A program made the position numbers and the translations under genes. A model generated the notes under the pieces. The model was not told the origin of the DNA, searched no databases, and saw only the letters and a list, made by a program, of their open reading frames with translations. From Campylorhamphus procurvoides (Eukaryota > Chordata > Aves > Passeriformes > Dendrocolaptidae): DNA of 64,000 bases. Positions 1 through 12,141 of the stretch are shown here, one piece after another; positions within the stretch are counted from its first letter, which is position 1, and each line of letters opens with the position of its first letter. The DNA lies in contig WBMV01000007.1 in the NCBI GenBank assembly GCA_013396655.1, positions 124,001-188,000 on the forward strand, written 5' to 3'.

Positions 1-3000
1 ATATATAGTGTATACTACACTATAGTATAGTATAATTTATTTACTATGATCTGTAAAAATAACCACATTGTAGTTCAGTTTTACCCCTTTTGCAAATTAT
101 CCCCAAATTTGTTTGTTTCACAAGCAGCCTGAGACCACCTTGATTTTCATTATATTAGATCCATATTGTTTTCTGGGTTTTTAGGTTGGGAGAGTGGGTT
201 TGTTCTGCATAATTTTTTAAATTATATTAGGTACAGTGATTTGAATAAAATAGGAGAAAACTATTTTTCTTTCAGCAACCAGAGTCTTGCAGAATAAAAT
301 AATTTTTTTTAAAGATTAGATTGTGGAAAATTTTGAGTGAATACTTCCACTCAGTTTTGTTTAGTAGTTCTCCAGCAAATTTGTTTTCTAAGTAATACTT
401 AATGGATTTAAAAATTAGTCACTTTTTGCAGTTCATGGAAATTCTTGGAGCTTTTCTTCATACCTAACAGCATGTACAAGTTTAGGCTAAGATGACAACA
501 GCATGGCAGCAAAGAACTTGTTCATGATAGCTATATCAGGAAATTACTGGGCCAGATCCTAAGTGAGAGATAGGAAGGAAGAGGTAACCAGTGGCAGCTG
601 CACTTCAACTTAAAAATGGAATTTTAAAGTACTGCCAACTGAGATTTGACAAAGAATAATCCTGTTGAGTTGCCTGCTGCTTTCACATGTGTTCACTCCC
701 AGGCTCATTACAGCAAAACCTATTTTTTAGTTACGGAAAGTAATGTCATTTTTATTATCAGTAATTTTAGACATGAAGTGCTCTAATATTTCTATTTAGA
801 TAGCTTATGGTTATCCTCAATATCCACTGATCCTGGAAAAATATTCTTAAACTCTGAGCATTGATTTGTAATCCTGGAAATCTGCAAAAAAATAGTAAAA
901 ATCTCTTGATTATGTTTATTCTTGATAGGAAGAATTTTTGAATTTGAACTTCTAGAAGTTCTTTTTAATAAGTGGTTAAACGCACTTATGTTCTCCCCTA
1001 AATATGAATTTTCCAGTAAATGTCTAGATTTATCAAACGGGAAATATGTAACAACTAGAGGAGTGTTATAAGCTAGGTTTTGTTATAGCTGTGTACATTC
1101 CATAAATAATAGCAAGCTAAACCTGTTTGATATCAATTTATTCTGTCAGAAGAGACGTAATTTTTCTTTGGAGTCAAAAAAATACCAGTGTAGTACATAG
1201 GTGAGAAATAAAAATGAAATACAAGGGATGTAAGTTTGAATAAGAGTTAACACAAGGTACTGTGGTATCTATTCACCTGTCTCAGTTTTGAGACTAGAAT
1301 GAAGATAAAAATGATGTACAGCCATTTATTCTGTACAAATAAATCACAATCTCAAAACAGGAACTCATAATTTACACATATTATGTGCTTGTTTTATATT
1401 TGTAAACATATGACACATGCATTAATATTTTCAGATTCAGAGTACATTTCAGAGTCTTTAGTCTTGGAGGAACGTTTCACTAGTCGGACTATTTTTCATG
1501 TATCTTATTATTTTCAGTGGCAAACAGCTGGAAAGGAGTGGTTTCTTTTTCAGTTTTGTGAATGAGGAAGATCTCAGGTTTTTCTTTTTTCACTGCTAGT
1601 TTAGGTTTGCTTATTTGGCCTGGGATCTTTGTTCTTTCGTATACTCTTGTATCTGCTGTTCTCATTGTTTCAGGTCATGTGAACTGATGAAGGTTTGCTG
1701 GTTAGAGTCTTGTTTCTATTGCTTGAAATGAGTAAACACATGATTTTTTAATGTATTAAGACACTTTAAATAATAGAAAGAAAATCAGAGAAGGCAGGAA
1801 ACTCATACAAGAAAAAAAGTGGCTGTATTACTGTGGTCATGTAGGTGGAAATCTTACCCCATTCCTGGGAGTTAAATTCACATCAATAAATATACTTTTC
1901 TGTTTCTCTACTTTAAATTTCCTACTTGATGGGTTCAGTTGTGTCAGGATCTTTGTGAAAGGACGTGCGATTTTTATTTTTACACTGGTAAATGGGGTAG
2001 GACTTTGGCTTTTTATTCTCTGAGATAAGCTAAAAGAAATAAAACAATATTAAAATGCATAAATTCAAGCACACAACATGAATTAAAGTAGCATCTCACA
2101 GCTTTCTCTGTGATAACTGGTTACATTTCTCATGTAAATGAGACCAGTATTCAAAATTTTTTGTTTTCCAACGTAGTACTCTTATCAAAGACCAGTACCA
2201 TGAGGCACAGCTTCTGTAGTTTTCTAAGTTTAGTGCAGAGTCATGTTTAGGATTTCCAATAGTTTTGGCTTGTACTGTAAAGCCATTCTGTATTAGATTA
2301 ACTATAAGTGAATCTCTGACTACAGATACCTGTGGTTAATATATAGCTACAGATTTATCTATTGATGTAATAAACAGTGGAATATGGAAACATTTAAGAA
2401 TTTTTTTTCCCTTCTGAAAGAAATATTGAAATAATGACATTTGCCTGCTGCCTAAACTGCATGTGAAGTAACTTCACAATGTAAAAATGTAGGAATGTGA
2501 AGTTCATAAAAGAATTTGCCTGTATTTTCTATTGTATTTTTGTCTGCTATTTAAAAATATATAACAACTAATAAAGTCTATTCTACTGAAATTTGTAAAT
2601 CAATCAAAATAAACACAGAAAACAGGAAAAACTATTAGTTGAGCTTTTCAAAATGGCTAATGTTAGATGCATTTATTTTCCTTTTTTTTTGTGGCAATAG
2701 TGCATGACATAATCTTGTTGGTATAATATTTACGGGCTGCTGCACTCAAATAAATTTGAAATGAGACCTTTCCTGTGAAAGATAATCAGACATGGGTTTT
2801 ATATGGGGGTTTTGTTTGTTTGTTTCTAGATGTGAAGGTCCCTGGCAAAGCATAAAGGGCATTGTGTAAACTTGCAGTCATTTTGTAAATTAAGCATAAA
2901 TTAAGACTGTTGTTATGCAGTATGAAGGTCCTACTCCTTTAAACTCTGTTTCTTATGTTTGTGGTGTTTCTGATGTTTTCTCATTTATTTATTTCGTTTA

Positions 3001-3007
3001 TTTTTAG
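1..3007 (+). other. APIP: APIP intron 1 (3' part)
   Basis: AT-rich intron sequence ends in a T-rich tract and the exon 2 acceptor at 3006-3007. There is no exon, RNA gene or recognisable transposon. A short TA-rich hairpin lies at 4-24, with 9-bp arms and a 3-base loop. The one open frame here (1383-1565) is short and has no homology. Confidence 0.8.
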
Positions 3008-3108
3008 GATGAGTTACATCCAAGGAATCTTATCCCGGAGCTTTGTAGACTCTTTTATGGTTTAGGCTGGGTAACGGGAACTGGTGGAGGAATCAGCTTG
3101 AAACATGG
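3008..3108 (+). CDS. APIP: APIP exon 2 (residues 20-53 by homology)
   Basis: The acceptor AG is at 3006-3007 after a long T-rich tract, and the donor is GTAAGT at 3109. The exon enters in phase 0 with GAT and ends two bases into a glycine codon. It encodes the N-terminal stretch containing LIPELC and the glycine-rich [15 protein letters not shown] motif, which is part of the substrate phosphate-binding region in this family. The phase 0 entry agrees with an upstream exon 1 coding about 19 residues. Confidence 0.96.
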
Positions 3109-6100
3109 GTAAGTAATGATGAAAGAGAAAGAATGTGATGGTTAGAGAGAGGCTGGCTGTGTTTAGTAGTTTGCGAGAGCAGTTCAATTCCATGAAAAAT
3201 GTTTGAAGGTCAGGAGTGAGCAAGGAGATAGAGGGAGAAATAAACAGTGTGCCAAATTTAACTGTATGGGGGGGAGGTGACTAGTCTGAATTAATCATTG
3301 TAATCCCTTCAGTGGAGAAAGACCACTTCAGAGTGTGACTTTTTTTTCTGTTCTTTTCCTATCTTTGTTTAAGGTAGATGAATTGTCTTTAAAGAACAAT
3401 GCATTCCCTCTCTTTCATTCCATTGACTGTGGAATTTAGAGTGGGTTACACCAGGCACACAACTTTCAAATGCCTGTGATTAGATGAGATCAGTCTCACC
3501 CTAGACATTTTGCAGGCAAGTAATTTCCTTTGAGAAGGAAATTAACTGTTCTACAGAGATAATTTCTGAGGAGACATACTTGACATGTAATTAAAGCAGG
3601 ACAGGTAACAGCAACAATTTTTGGTGTGTATCTGCTACTAAGAAGGACCACTTTGTGTTTTCATTTTCTTGTCTCCTCTCTAATCGTAATTCCCAAGCTT
3701 TTAATGGAGACAGAGCTCCTCTCAGTGGCCACTGACAAAACTCCTCATGCTACAAAATGCCTTACACAGGGCCTGCAATTCTGTCCCCAGTCACAGGGTT
3801 GTGACACTGACTTGAGAGTGTCTGACTTCTCATTTTCTGGTATATTCTTGCATGCATGGACAAACAGCCATTGCTAATTAAATGTGTGTGTGTGTATGAA
3901 GAAAAGGCCCTAAATGCAAATATTTGTGCTGTTTGGACTTTGTGTAGGTCATTTCACCTCCCTGCTTGACTTTGCAAGGAAAGCAACAACAGTAATAATG
4001 AGAAATGATTAGGGGGTTAATTCTTGTTTTTAAAGTTGTCCATGGAAAGATCTTTCTAGCATTAATTTGTCATCAGTAGCTAAATTTAGCCTATTTTCTT
4101 TGTCATTTCAGCATCACTTGTGTTGGTTGTGGCAAGACAAATGGCATTATCAGGGAATTCAGTAACGTAGTATAGTTTTCTTCAGCAGTTCTATTACTTG
4201 GTTGCTCAGACTACACAAAGATAGATTTTTGAAATACATTTTGACTTGGTACCGATATTGTACGTGGCCTAGGAATGATTATGTGTGTGTGCTCTACTGC
4301 TTTTTATCTACAGTAACAGTAGCTGTGTTTCAAAATGAGTAGCTATAAGACAGAGATCTGACTATCTTAGAATTGTTACATAGGAAATAGTGAACAATTG
4401 AAATTTGATTCAAATATAACAACTCATTTTACCAGCTAATCCTAATCAGCATTACTCCCTGTGTGGTTCGTATCAACTACTCAGAAAAAAAAAGCCAATT
4501 TGGCTGTGGGATGGCATATTAAAATGGATCTAGAATTCATTGTCAGGTATCGTGTATTTTGAAGGCTGTACTTCATCATCAGATTTTTCCTTTCTGGTTA
4601 AAAAGAAAAAGTCTGTTTTAAGGTAAATTACATGTCTTTTATTAGTAACCAAATTACCACTTGATTTCTTGCTGTGTTGCTCTGTCAATTACCTGGCTCA
4701 TGCAAAGGAATTAAGACTAAATTAATGCAATGTTGGCAGTGTTAATTCATGAACATTAAAAATTAAAAATATGATAAAAGCCACATTTTGACGTGTTTCA
4801 CAGACATTTTACCTCTATGAATAGTACATCATCTTAAGAGTTTTTATTTTTGGAAGAGTTAAAATCACAGAATTGTCTAGGTTGGTAAGGATTGTTAAGA
4901 ACCTCGAATTCAACCATAAACCACTGCCAAGTTCACCACTAAAACACATCCCTAAGCACTATGCCAAAAGCCGTTTAAGTACTTCCAGATATGGTGAGCC
5001 AACTGCTTCCTTGGGCAGCTTGTCACAGTTCTTGATAGCCTTTTCAGTGAAGAAACTTTTCCTAGAATGAAATCTAAACCTCCTCTGGTGCAACCTGAGG
5101 CCATTTCCTCTTGTCCCATTACTTGTTAACTGGGAGAAGAGAGCAACCTCCACCTCACCACAATCTCCTTTCTGGGAGTTGTAAAGAGCAATAAGGTCCC
5201 CTCTGAGCCTCCTTTTCTCCAGGCTAAAGATCCACAGTTCCCTCAACCACTCCTCATAAGACTTGTGCTCCGGACCCTTCACCAGCTCCATTGCTTTTGT
5301 CCAGAAATATGAACTTCTCGTGGTCTGCAGGAAATGTGTCTGTAACGTGACTAATTATTCACTAGATGTCTCTGTGCTCCTGAGTTTACTGTGTGACCGT
5401 TGAGCCGAATAGTGTTTACAACTGAGAGAGAGAATATAGTTGGGGATTTCTTGCTAATAAGGAAAATAATTCAGATAGCATCTTAAAATAATTTGCATTT
5501 ATATCAATTTATGTAGTTTTTGTTCATGTAGACCTTGCAAGAGGTGATGCACTTCTACTTGAATTTCATGAATTTAATTTCCTTGTGTTACTGGTATCTC
5601 TTTACCAATATAAATAAATATGCAACTCGACTAAAACCCTAAACTGCACAGTTAAAAATGGAAGTATTTATATTGTAGTATGCTATAGATAATTATTAGT
5701 TTATAGGTAGTCTATGGATTTTTAAGTAAGTTTTGTGACCTGCTTTGTCACAGATCAGTATCTGCTTGCAATTTTTTGTTTAAGTTTTATTCTGAATTCT
5801 GGGAATTAGAATTTGAATTATTGCAGGGAGCTGCTTTTTTTTTTGTGGTGGGAGAAATGAGCTGCACTTCCTGCGTGTGTTTCAGATTTCTTGCAAAGCT
5901 GAAAGCAGGGCTTTGTACCCCTGTGAGTTAGAGATCTTATATGCCCTTGTACAGTTTGGTTCTATTGTGAAAACCATTTACATGTCACTGTATGGAAGGA
6001 GCAAGAAAGTTATTAAATTATGAGGGGCTAGATTTGCTATTTCCTTTTCATTGGATCAAGAGCTTTAATGCCTGTGCAGTTGAACAGTCACGGTTCAACT

Positions 6101-9100
6101 GTGTTTACCAATTTTCACTGTCTACAACTTTTCATAGGAATGAAATCTACATCGCTCCTTCAGGAGTCCAAAAGGAAAGAATACAGGTATGTTAAGCTGT
6201 ACTTCTACCTCAGAGCTCATCTGGAGATGGATTAAAGTGCCTTTGTTTAGAGTTTCATTTTTCCTTACATAAAGTTAGAAACTTGTTATACTGTTGACTG
6301 CCTTACCGAAAAAATTGATTTCTCCCAGTATTCCACTGTCATAGTGAGCCAATATGTGTTTCAGTGGCCAGTATCTATTAGTCTTGGTGGTCTCTTTGCA
6401 TTGAATTAACACAAAATGGTGTGAGATTTGAACATTACTCAAATACAGCTTTATTCTTTGTCAAGCTTGATTATAGCTGTCTGGCTGCAGTTTCAAGTTA
6501 CTGTGGCACATAGGTAAATAAGCATTAACACCTCATCACTGTGTATTTTCATTTGAGTGATTACAAATATTACAGAGTCTCTGTAAATAGTCTCTGTAAA
6601 TAGTTGGGCTCTCCCCATGAAAAGGTGACCTTGTCTGTCTGTCTCCTTTCCAAAAAAAAAAACAAACCAAAATGTAAGTGAAGGGGAGAATGGTAAATGA
6701 TAATTATTTTAAGGCAGGAGGAACTCCCCCAGAATAGCATAATATGTGGAAAAGATTTGTCATTTCATAGATCTGAGAATAAATAAAAGGAGTGAAAGGA
6801 ATCTCTTCACTGATAGAAACTTGGGGTTTCACAGCATTGTTTGCTGGGGACGTGAACAAGGAAGTCAGGCAAAGGTATGTAAGATAACCATGGTGGTCTG
6901 TTCTGTGTTATCAGTAGCAGTGGTTTGAGTGTAGTCAGTGAGGAAATCTCTTGCTACTGTATCTTCTGCTGACTTGTAAAATAGCATTTAAAAAGAAAGT
7001 TTTATTGCTGTCCTGGACAATTCTTTGAACTATTATGAGTAATTGATTAATGCAAAAGTACCATTTGTGTAAAGCCACTAAAAGCAAGGTTTCAAAAGAA
7101 ATAATACTACAAGTTAATAGATAAGTGTAACTCATGTCCTTTGTTGGTTGTTTAGGTGGGGAGGGAAAATTACATTTCTTTTTTTTTTTTTTTTTAATCA
7201 GTTACTACTTTTTCTTTTGATCTATTTTCTGCTATTTGGGTACAGGCTGTCTCCTTTCTGAGAAAATTGTGGTTTTGAAAATACCTGCTTGGCATCAGTC
7301 TGAATAAAAAGAGTACCTAATATTAATTCCCATTACACAATGTCAGTAAGTAGTATGAGAAGCTAGAATAAATGTGGTACTTTACAGCACTTTTATAAAG
7401 CTAAAATCACATTCTGTATTAAGTATATGGTTCATATGTATTTGTTTAAGTAGAAGGAAAGCAAAACTATTTGAGTCATGACAGTTCAAAATAGTTTCTT
7501 CATTCTTACAGCCAGAAGATATGTTTGTTTGTGACATGAATGAACAGGACATCAGTGGTCCTCCAGTGCACAAGAAGCTAAAGAAAAGCCAGTGCACACC
7601 TCTTTTTATGAATGCCTACGCTATGAGAGGTATGTAGCAAGTGTTGTTAGTTCAACTATGTCTGAAACACTGTAAATGTACATCCACAAAATTGATATTC
7701 AATACCATATTCTTTATACATGAACGTTAGAGTGAAATAAACATGAAACTATAAAATAAATTGATTTGCAAAGGTATATATACAATGGAAGGGAATCTGT
7801 GTTAATATTCTATGAGAGTTATTTACAATTTTATTTTCTCATCTAACTATTCCTGTGATTATCTTTTCAGCACTGATTTTTAGTGCAGTATATTGGTAGG
7901 TTGTGGGGGAAGCTGGGGAATTTGCAGTGGGTTTATACCAGTGGTTTTGTGTATTCAGCAACTATAGTTTAGATCCTTTTGCAATGGCTGAGATGAACAT
8001 TATAAATTATGAATAGGTGAAAAAGGCATGAATCTTTTCTGCTGCAGGTGGACAGTAATTGAGAGCTTTTGATATTGTGTAAGTTTTACATCTTTTATTT
8101 TAGAAAGAATTTAGGTAGTCTCTTCTGGTCTCCCTGCACAAGAAGCTTACACGTGTACCTGAGGAATGGCAACACTGCAACTTTATAAGGAGATTATAAT
8201 TATTGCCTGCCTATCTTTCCATCATGTCATAACAACAAACATTTTTTCAGAGAACCAGTGGATAAATGAAGGAGACATAAAAAGAAAGTAGAAGTCTTTA
8301 AAGTTTTGTCTCACAAATAAGTTTGGAAATTCTTAAAAATCTCAGAACTGGTAAAATTAATGTTGTGTTTTCATCATTGTAGTATGTAAAGAAATATACA
8401 AATAGTATTTCTCCTTGAATTTGTACAAGTAGTTTCTCTCCTGGAATGTGTCACTAACTAAAAGTTAACACTAGTGTCCTAAGACAATCTGTAATTATCT
8501 TTTGTAGGTGACTAATGATCTCATACCTTCATTTTGGTTGCTGTGTATTTTTTTCTCTAATGCAGTAGATCAGCATTTGCTGAGATGCCTAATCAAAGGA
8601 AATTAATTTTCCTAATAGACACATTTTTAAACTAGTTCTAAAAATAGTTCTTTTATTTCTTTTTGTGTTCTTAGGGGCAGGTGCAGTGATCCATACTCAT
8701 TCCAAGGCTGCTGTTATGGCTACCCTGCTTTACCCAGGGACTGAGTTCCGTATTACCCATCAGGAGATGATAAAAGGAATCCAGAAGTGTACTTCAGGAG
8801 GCTATTACAGGTACTTCTCTATACTTAAGAAAAGAGGCATGAGATTTGATCATTCGTTTTCAACAATATAAATAGATTACATGAAAGTGTGTAACATAAG
8901 GTATTAGGAATAAGAAGTAAAAAGACCTCTGGAATAAATGAGTCATTGGATTTCTGTAAGGTCGCAAGCCTGTGGAACAGATCGAGATAAAATCTTGTAA
9001 TGTCACATCTGCTGTGGTCTTTGAGCTATAGAAACAAACCAAATAAAGAGCTGTGTCCTGAGATGTTGACATATCTCTACAGTGTTAAACTGAAACTGGA

Positions 9101-12100
9101 GCCAACCAGCATTAGGTTGGATTGATAGCATGTACAAACTGCATTTGGGTGGACTTCACATATCACTGCCTGTGCTAGTTTAGGGCATGTTAAGAGAGAA
9201 GAGGATTTCAGATTTTGCTTGACAGAGTTTGAAAGAAAATTTAGAATAAACAGCTCATTAAAGATAATGTTATTACTTTTCAAGGATGAGCTCTGAGGTA
9301 AGTGCTGAGTTATTCCAAATTATGTGTGATAGCTTGTTTTGAGGTCTCCACCCACAGAGTGTTGAATTGGGATCTGCAAACAACATTTATGTAACATATG
9401 ACAAGTAGATGAGAAATTGAAATGCTAAATTCTTTCCACTTTTTGATGTTAATTTTTATATCTAACTATTGCCCTTTGGCAAGGGAGCAAGGTATATGTG
9501 ATTTTATGCCTGGGCATATTTTGTTCCATTTTGGTTGACTTGCCAACTTTATCTTCTTGTCAGCATTAGCATGAACATTTTTAATGTGGCAAAATACAAT
9601 CCCTTGTGTTGAGTTATCTAACAACACTGGTTTTAAAAACATCCACAGCAATTTTCTATTTTGGATATGCACTTTGAACTCTCAAATATTCCTAACTGTT
9701 AGTCAGGAGATGTTGTATTTTAGTCAGGAGATGTTGTATTTATTGGGTTCCCTAACTCCAAGTTGTTGTGCCATCCTGTAATTTTACCAGAAAAACTAAA
9801 GAAATCAAAGCTCCAGATTATATGGTTCATAAGCAAATATTTGTCCCTACTACACTGATTCTACTGTCTTGCCTCACGCAAAGCTCCCCATTGAATTCCA
9901 AAGAAATTTGATAGTAGAAAATGAGACCTTTCAAAAAAAAGGATTGACAGTATACTGTTTGTAATTGGAAGATGTCCAGGAAAATGCTATAGATATGATA
10001 ATCAGAAGTATTTGTTGGCCCAAATGTGATGCCAGAGTAGTTTTCCCTTCAACTTCTCTAGAAGAAGAATTAGATCAGTAGTAAACAGCTTTGAAAATGC
10101 AGACTATCACAAAGCATTGTAAATAAAGTTCTACTAAATGTAGGATGCTTACTTTTCAATGAAACTAGAGAAATATCAAGTATTTAGCTCATTCAGAGTC
10201 TTCTTGACATGTTATAGATATGATAAAAAGCTTATGGTTTTAATTAGGATTCAGTTATGGTATTTATACCTGCTTCCAAGCTCACATAGAAATAACAGAA
10301 CCTAGGAAGCCGATCTGTTAGCTCATTTGGCCTCAAATCTAGTTTTAGTGATCAGAATATGTTAAGAGGCAAAATAAAGCTCTAAATGCCACCTAATTTT
10401 CTTCATTCACTATTTTTCTATGCTTCCTTGAGAAAGCATCAGCTTTGAAAACTGTAAGGGATGAGACTTCAATTTTCTGCATATCTGATTTGAAGTATAA
10501 GCTGTTGCTTTTGGTATTTTTTATCATTGCTTGCTTTCGTATTTCATAAAAGTAAGTGCGAGTAGCATCTACTCACGAAATATCTGTGTGATCTCAATGA
10601 TAAACCTGAACCTGAAGTGGGGACTTATTAAAACTATTTAAACAAGTTTCTGCCAGTGTTAATTAAGGTTCAAACAATGCCAAATATCCCAGTCCTCCTT
10701 CAGAAGAAACTCTTAGGCAAGTTCCACTGAGTAACATGCATCATCTTGTCTTTGGAACTGGGCTTCTCAGGCTCTCATAAGATCACATGTAGCCCACCAA
10801 TGACTCCATCAGAGAGAATTTATTTTTCATGTGTTGTCTACTTTCTATTTATATGCCCTAGCAGGACAATCTTCCAGGGGCTTTTTGGACTACCTAAATT
10901 AATTTTTTTCTGCTCTCAAGCAAACAGCTTCATTTCCGTCTTCACGATATGATTCTTTTAAATAATTTAATCTGAGGTAAAGCTTGTAGATGATGCCAAT
11001 ACAGGATGGAGAGTTTGAAAAAGTTGTAAAGAGACTGAACTACAAAGTGATACTTGAATAAACAGCTACATCTAATAGATTAAAGTGTTAATTTTTTTTT
11101 TTTTTTTNNNNNNNNNNNNNNNNNNNNNNNNNNNNNNNNNNNNNNNNNNNNNNNNNNNNNNNNNNNNNNNNNNNNNNNNNNNNNNNNNNNNNNNNNNNNN
11201 NNGCATGACTCACAAAAGAAGAGCATAAAATCACTAGTGCTGAAAGTTTATTAACGTCTTTACATAGTGAGAGGAGAATCTCTTTAGGGAAAAGCTTCAT
11301 AGATCCAAGCACAGGTTTTTTACAAATACATGAACATTCATTTTTCTTTTAGATATGATGATACATTAGTGGTTCCCATTATTGAAAATACACCTGAAGA
11401 AAAGGATCTCAAGGAAAGAATGGCATATGCAATGGAAAAGTACCCAGACTCTTGTGCTGTATTGGTTAGACGTCATGGTGTTTATGTATGGGGAGGAACA
11501 TGGGAAAAAGCCAAAACGATGTGAGTACAATTTAGGAATATGCTGTCTTTTGCCACTATACCTCAAAATCCTAATGAACTTAATTCACATGTATTCTTAA
11601 CCCATGGACAATGATTCAGAAGGTTGAGGCCTCACTGCATATATATATATATATATTTGGGAGCTTCTGTGAGTGGGCTCATCCATGGTTCCATCACTAA
11701 GTGTTGTCTAACAAGATTGAAAACATTTTTTTTTCATATGGACAAGTCCCTCCTCATATGAAACGTGCGGGCAATCTCTGATCTTACATGACACCTACCA
11801 ATACTGTTTGTGTAGTCTTCCCTAGTACCATTTTTGGAATTTATGTCATCTGCTGATAGAAATGCAGCAAAAATGCTGGGCACTTTCTGTACCACAGTAT
11901 TGGAAATAACAGTATTAGAGCTGTCCATTCAGACTGTTGCATTGGTGATATAAAGCTTAAGAAAGGAAATTCTAGTTTTCATATATCATGGTAAGACTTG
12001 AGCTATACTTACGTTTCACTTTTTTCCCCTGTTAATTTTAGGTGTGAGTGTTATGATTACTTGTTTGATATCGCAGTGCAGATGAAGCAGCACGGGCTAG

Positions 12101-12141
12101 ATCCTTCAAAACATCCAGCAGGAGAAAATGGAATCTTGTAA
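3008..12141 (+). CDS. APIP: APIP: methylthioribulose-1-phosphate dehydratase / APAF1-interacting protein, exons 2-7 (exon 1 outside window)
   Basis: This is a cytosolic zinc enzyme of the class II aldolase family. It dehydrates 5-methylthioribulose-1-phosphate to the diketo-phosphate in methionine salvage, and the mammalian protein also binds APAF1 and dampens caspase-9 and caspase-1 dependent death. Joining 3008-3108, 6138-6186, 7512-7629, 8675-8810, 11353-11520 and 12042-12141 gives 672 nt, that is 223 residues plus TAA, with every junction in phase. By alignment with the vertebrate protein as I know it, the window holds residues 20-242 of 242. The zinc ligands are His115 (8692-8694), His117 (8698-8700) and His195 (11474-11476). 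Glu139 (8764-8766) is the catalytic acid/base and Cys97 is at 7593-7595. Introns are 3029, 1325, 1045, 2542 and 521 bp, all GT-AG. The start codon and promoter lie upstream. The frame is intact with no missing key residue, so the gene looks functional. Confidence 0.97.
3930..4025 (+). repeat. Possible MIR/CORE-SINE relic in APIP intron 2
   Basis: The string GTAGGTCATTTCACCTCCCT, then AATAATGAG and GGGGGTTAATTC, follows the order of the MIR consensus (a 'caagtcattta-acctc' box, then 'aataata', then 'ggattaa'). The match is short and diverged, so chance similarity is possible. Confidence 0.3.
4863..5300 (-). mobile_element. CR1 LINE, 3' end fragment (5'-truncated), antisense in APIP intron 2
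   Basis: Read on the minus strand this is the C-terminal end of a CR1 second ORF plus the 3' tail. A translation of 5291-4959 contains [29 protein letters not shown] and TRGNGLRL, which are hallmark strings of the CR1 ORF2 C-terminus. The plus strand starts with CACAGAATTG near 4866, the complement of the CR1 terminal repeat unit. The element lost its 5' part, as most CR1 insertions do. It lies opposite to APIP and should be removed by splicing. Confidence 0.93.
6138..6186 (+). CDS. APIP: APIP exon 3 (residues 53-69)
   Basis: This 49-bp exon encodes [16 protein letters not shown]. The acceptor AG is at 6136-6137 and the donor GTATGT starts at 6187. The first base completes the glycine codon split with exon 2. 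The frame also stays open upstream into the intron, from 5992, but that extension has no homology and is intronic. Confidence 0.96.
6187..7511 (+). other. APIP: APIP intron 3
   Basis: A 1.3-kb intron with no recognisable transposon. It has a 14-bp tandem unit (AGTCTCTGTAAAT, near 6573-6604) and a run of 17 T at 7179-7195, about 320 bp before the exon 4 acceptor. Nothing else is supported. Confidence 0.85.
7179..7195 (+). repeat. Poly-T homopolymer (17 T) in APIP intron 3
   Basis: An uninterrupted run of T read directly from the sequence. It is likely length-variable. Confidence 0.9.
7512..7629 (+). CDS. APIP: APIP exon 4 (residues 70-109)
   Basis: The acceptor AG is at 7510-7511 and the donor GTATGT starts at 7630. 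The exon encodes [16 protein letters not shown], then the lysine-rich [19 protein letters not shown]. Cys97 (codon 7593-7595), which lies at the active site in the human enzyme, is in the KKSQCTP segment. The exon ends one base into a glycine codon. Confidence 0.97.
7630..8674 (+). other. APIP: APIP intron 4
   Basis: A 1.05-kb AT-rich intron with canonical ends. I see no repeat or exon in it. Confidence 0.88.
8675..8810 (+). CDS. APIP: APIP exon 5 (residues 109-154), zinc-binding HTH and catalytic Glu
   Basis: The acceptor AG is at 8673-8674 and the donor GTACTT starts at 8811. The exon encodes [19 protein letters not shown], followed by a segment with ITHQEMIKG. The two histidines of IHTHS (8692-8700) are zinc ligands, and the glutamate of THQEM (8764-8766) is the catalytic residue. 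This is the most diagnostic exon of the class II aldolase fold in this gene. Confidence 0.98.
9700..9741 (+). repeat. Perfect 21-bp tandem duplication
   Basis: The unit TAGTCAGGAGATGTTGTATTT occurs at 9700-9720 and again, identically and directly abutting, at 9721-9741. The lack of mismatches suggests a recent duplication or replication slippage. Confidence 0.95.
11108..11202. other. Assembly gap (95 N)
   Basis: Undetermined bases begin immediately after a run of 16 T, so sequencing or assembly failed at a homopolymer. The gap lies within APIP intron 5. True length is unknown. Confidence 0.99.
11353..11520 (+). CDS. APIP: APIP exon 6 (residues 154-210), third zinc ligand
   Basis: The acceptor AG is at 11351-11352 after a T-rich tract, and the donor GTGAGT starts at 11521. 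The exon encodes [19 protein letters not shown] and later [20 protein letters not shown]. The histidine of RRHGVYVWG (11474-11476) is the third zinc ligand. The exon starts about 150 bp after an assembly gap in the intron, but the exon itself is complete. Confidence 0.98.
11521..12041 (+). other. APIP: APIP intron 6
   Basis: A 521-bp intron with GTGAGT donor and AG acceptor. It has a short (AT)n microsatellite at 11639-11657 and nothing else recognisable. Confidence 0.9.
11639..11657 (+). repeat. (AT)9 microsatellite
   Basis: A simple AT dinucleotide run read directly from the sequence, inside APIP intron 6. Confidence 0.9.
12042..12141 (+). CDS. APIP: APIP exon 7, C-terminal coding part and stop
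   Basis: The acceptor AG is at 12040-12041 after a T/C-rich tract. The coding part ends with TAA at 12139-12141. It encodes [20 protein letters not shown] and then a tail ending in GENGIL. The human protein ends similarly, and the total length matches 242 residues. Confidence 0.97.

Larger units (their letters stand above)
3109..6137 (+). other. APIP: APIP intron 2
   Basis: This 3-kb intron carries an antisense CR1 tail at 4863-5300 and a possible decayed MIR-type SINE near 3930-4025. Nothing else is recognisable. Short open frames (3626-3877 and others) have no homology. Confidence 0.85.
8811..11352 (+). other. APIP: APIP intron 5, with assembly gap
   Basis: A 2.5-kb intron. It contains a perfect 21-bp tandem duplication (9700-9741), a run of 16 T at 11092-11107, and 95 undetermined bases at 11108-11202. 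No recognisable transposon. Open frames at 9466-9781 and 10746-10952 have no homology. Confidence 0.85.

Noticed and set aside
5992..6195. A longer APIP exon 3 starting at the open frame's ATG
   Set aside because: Only 6138-6186 matches APIP, and it is bounded by a good acceptor and donor. The upstream part is intron read in frame by chance.
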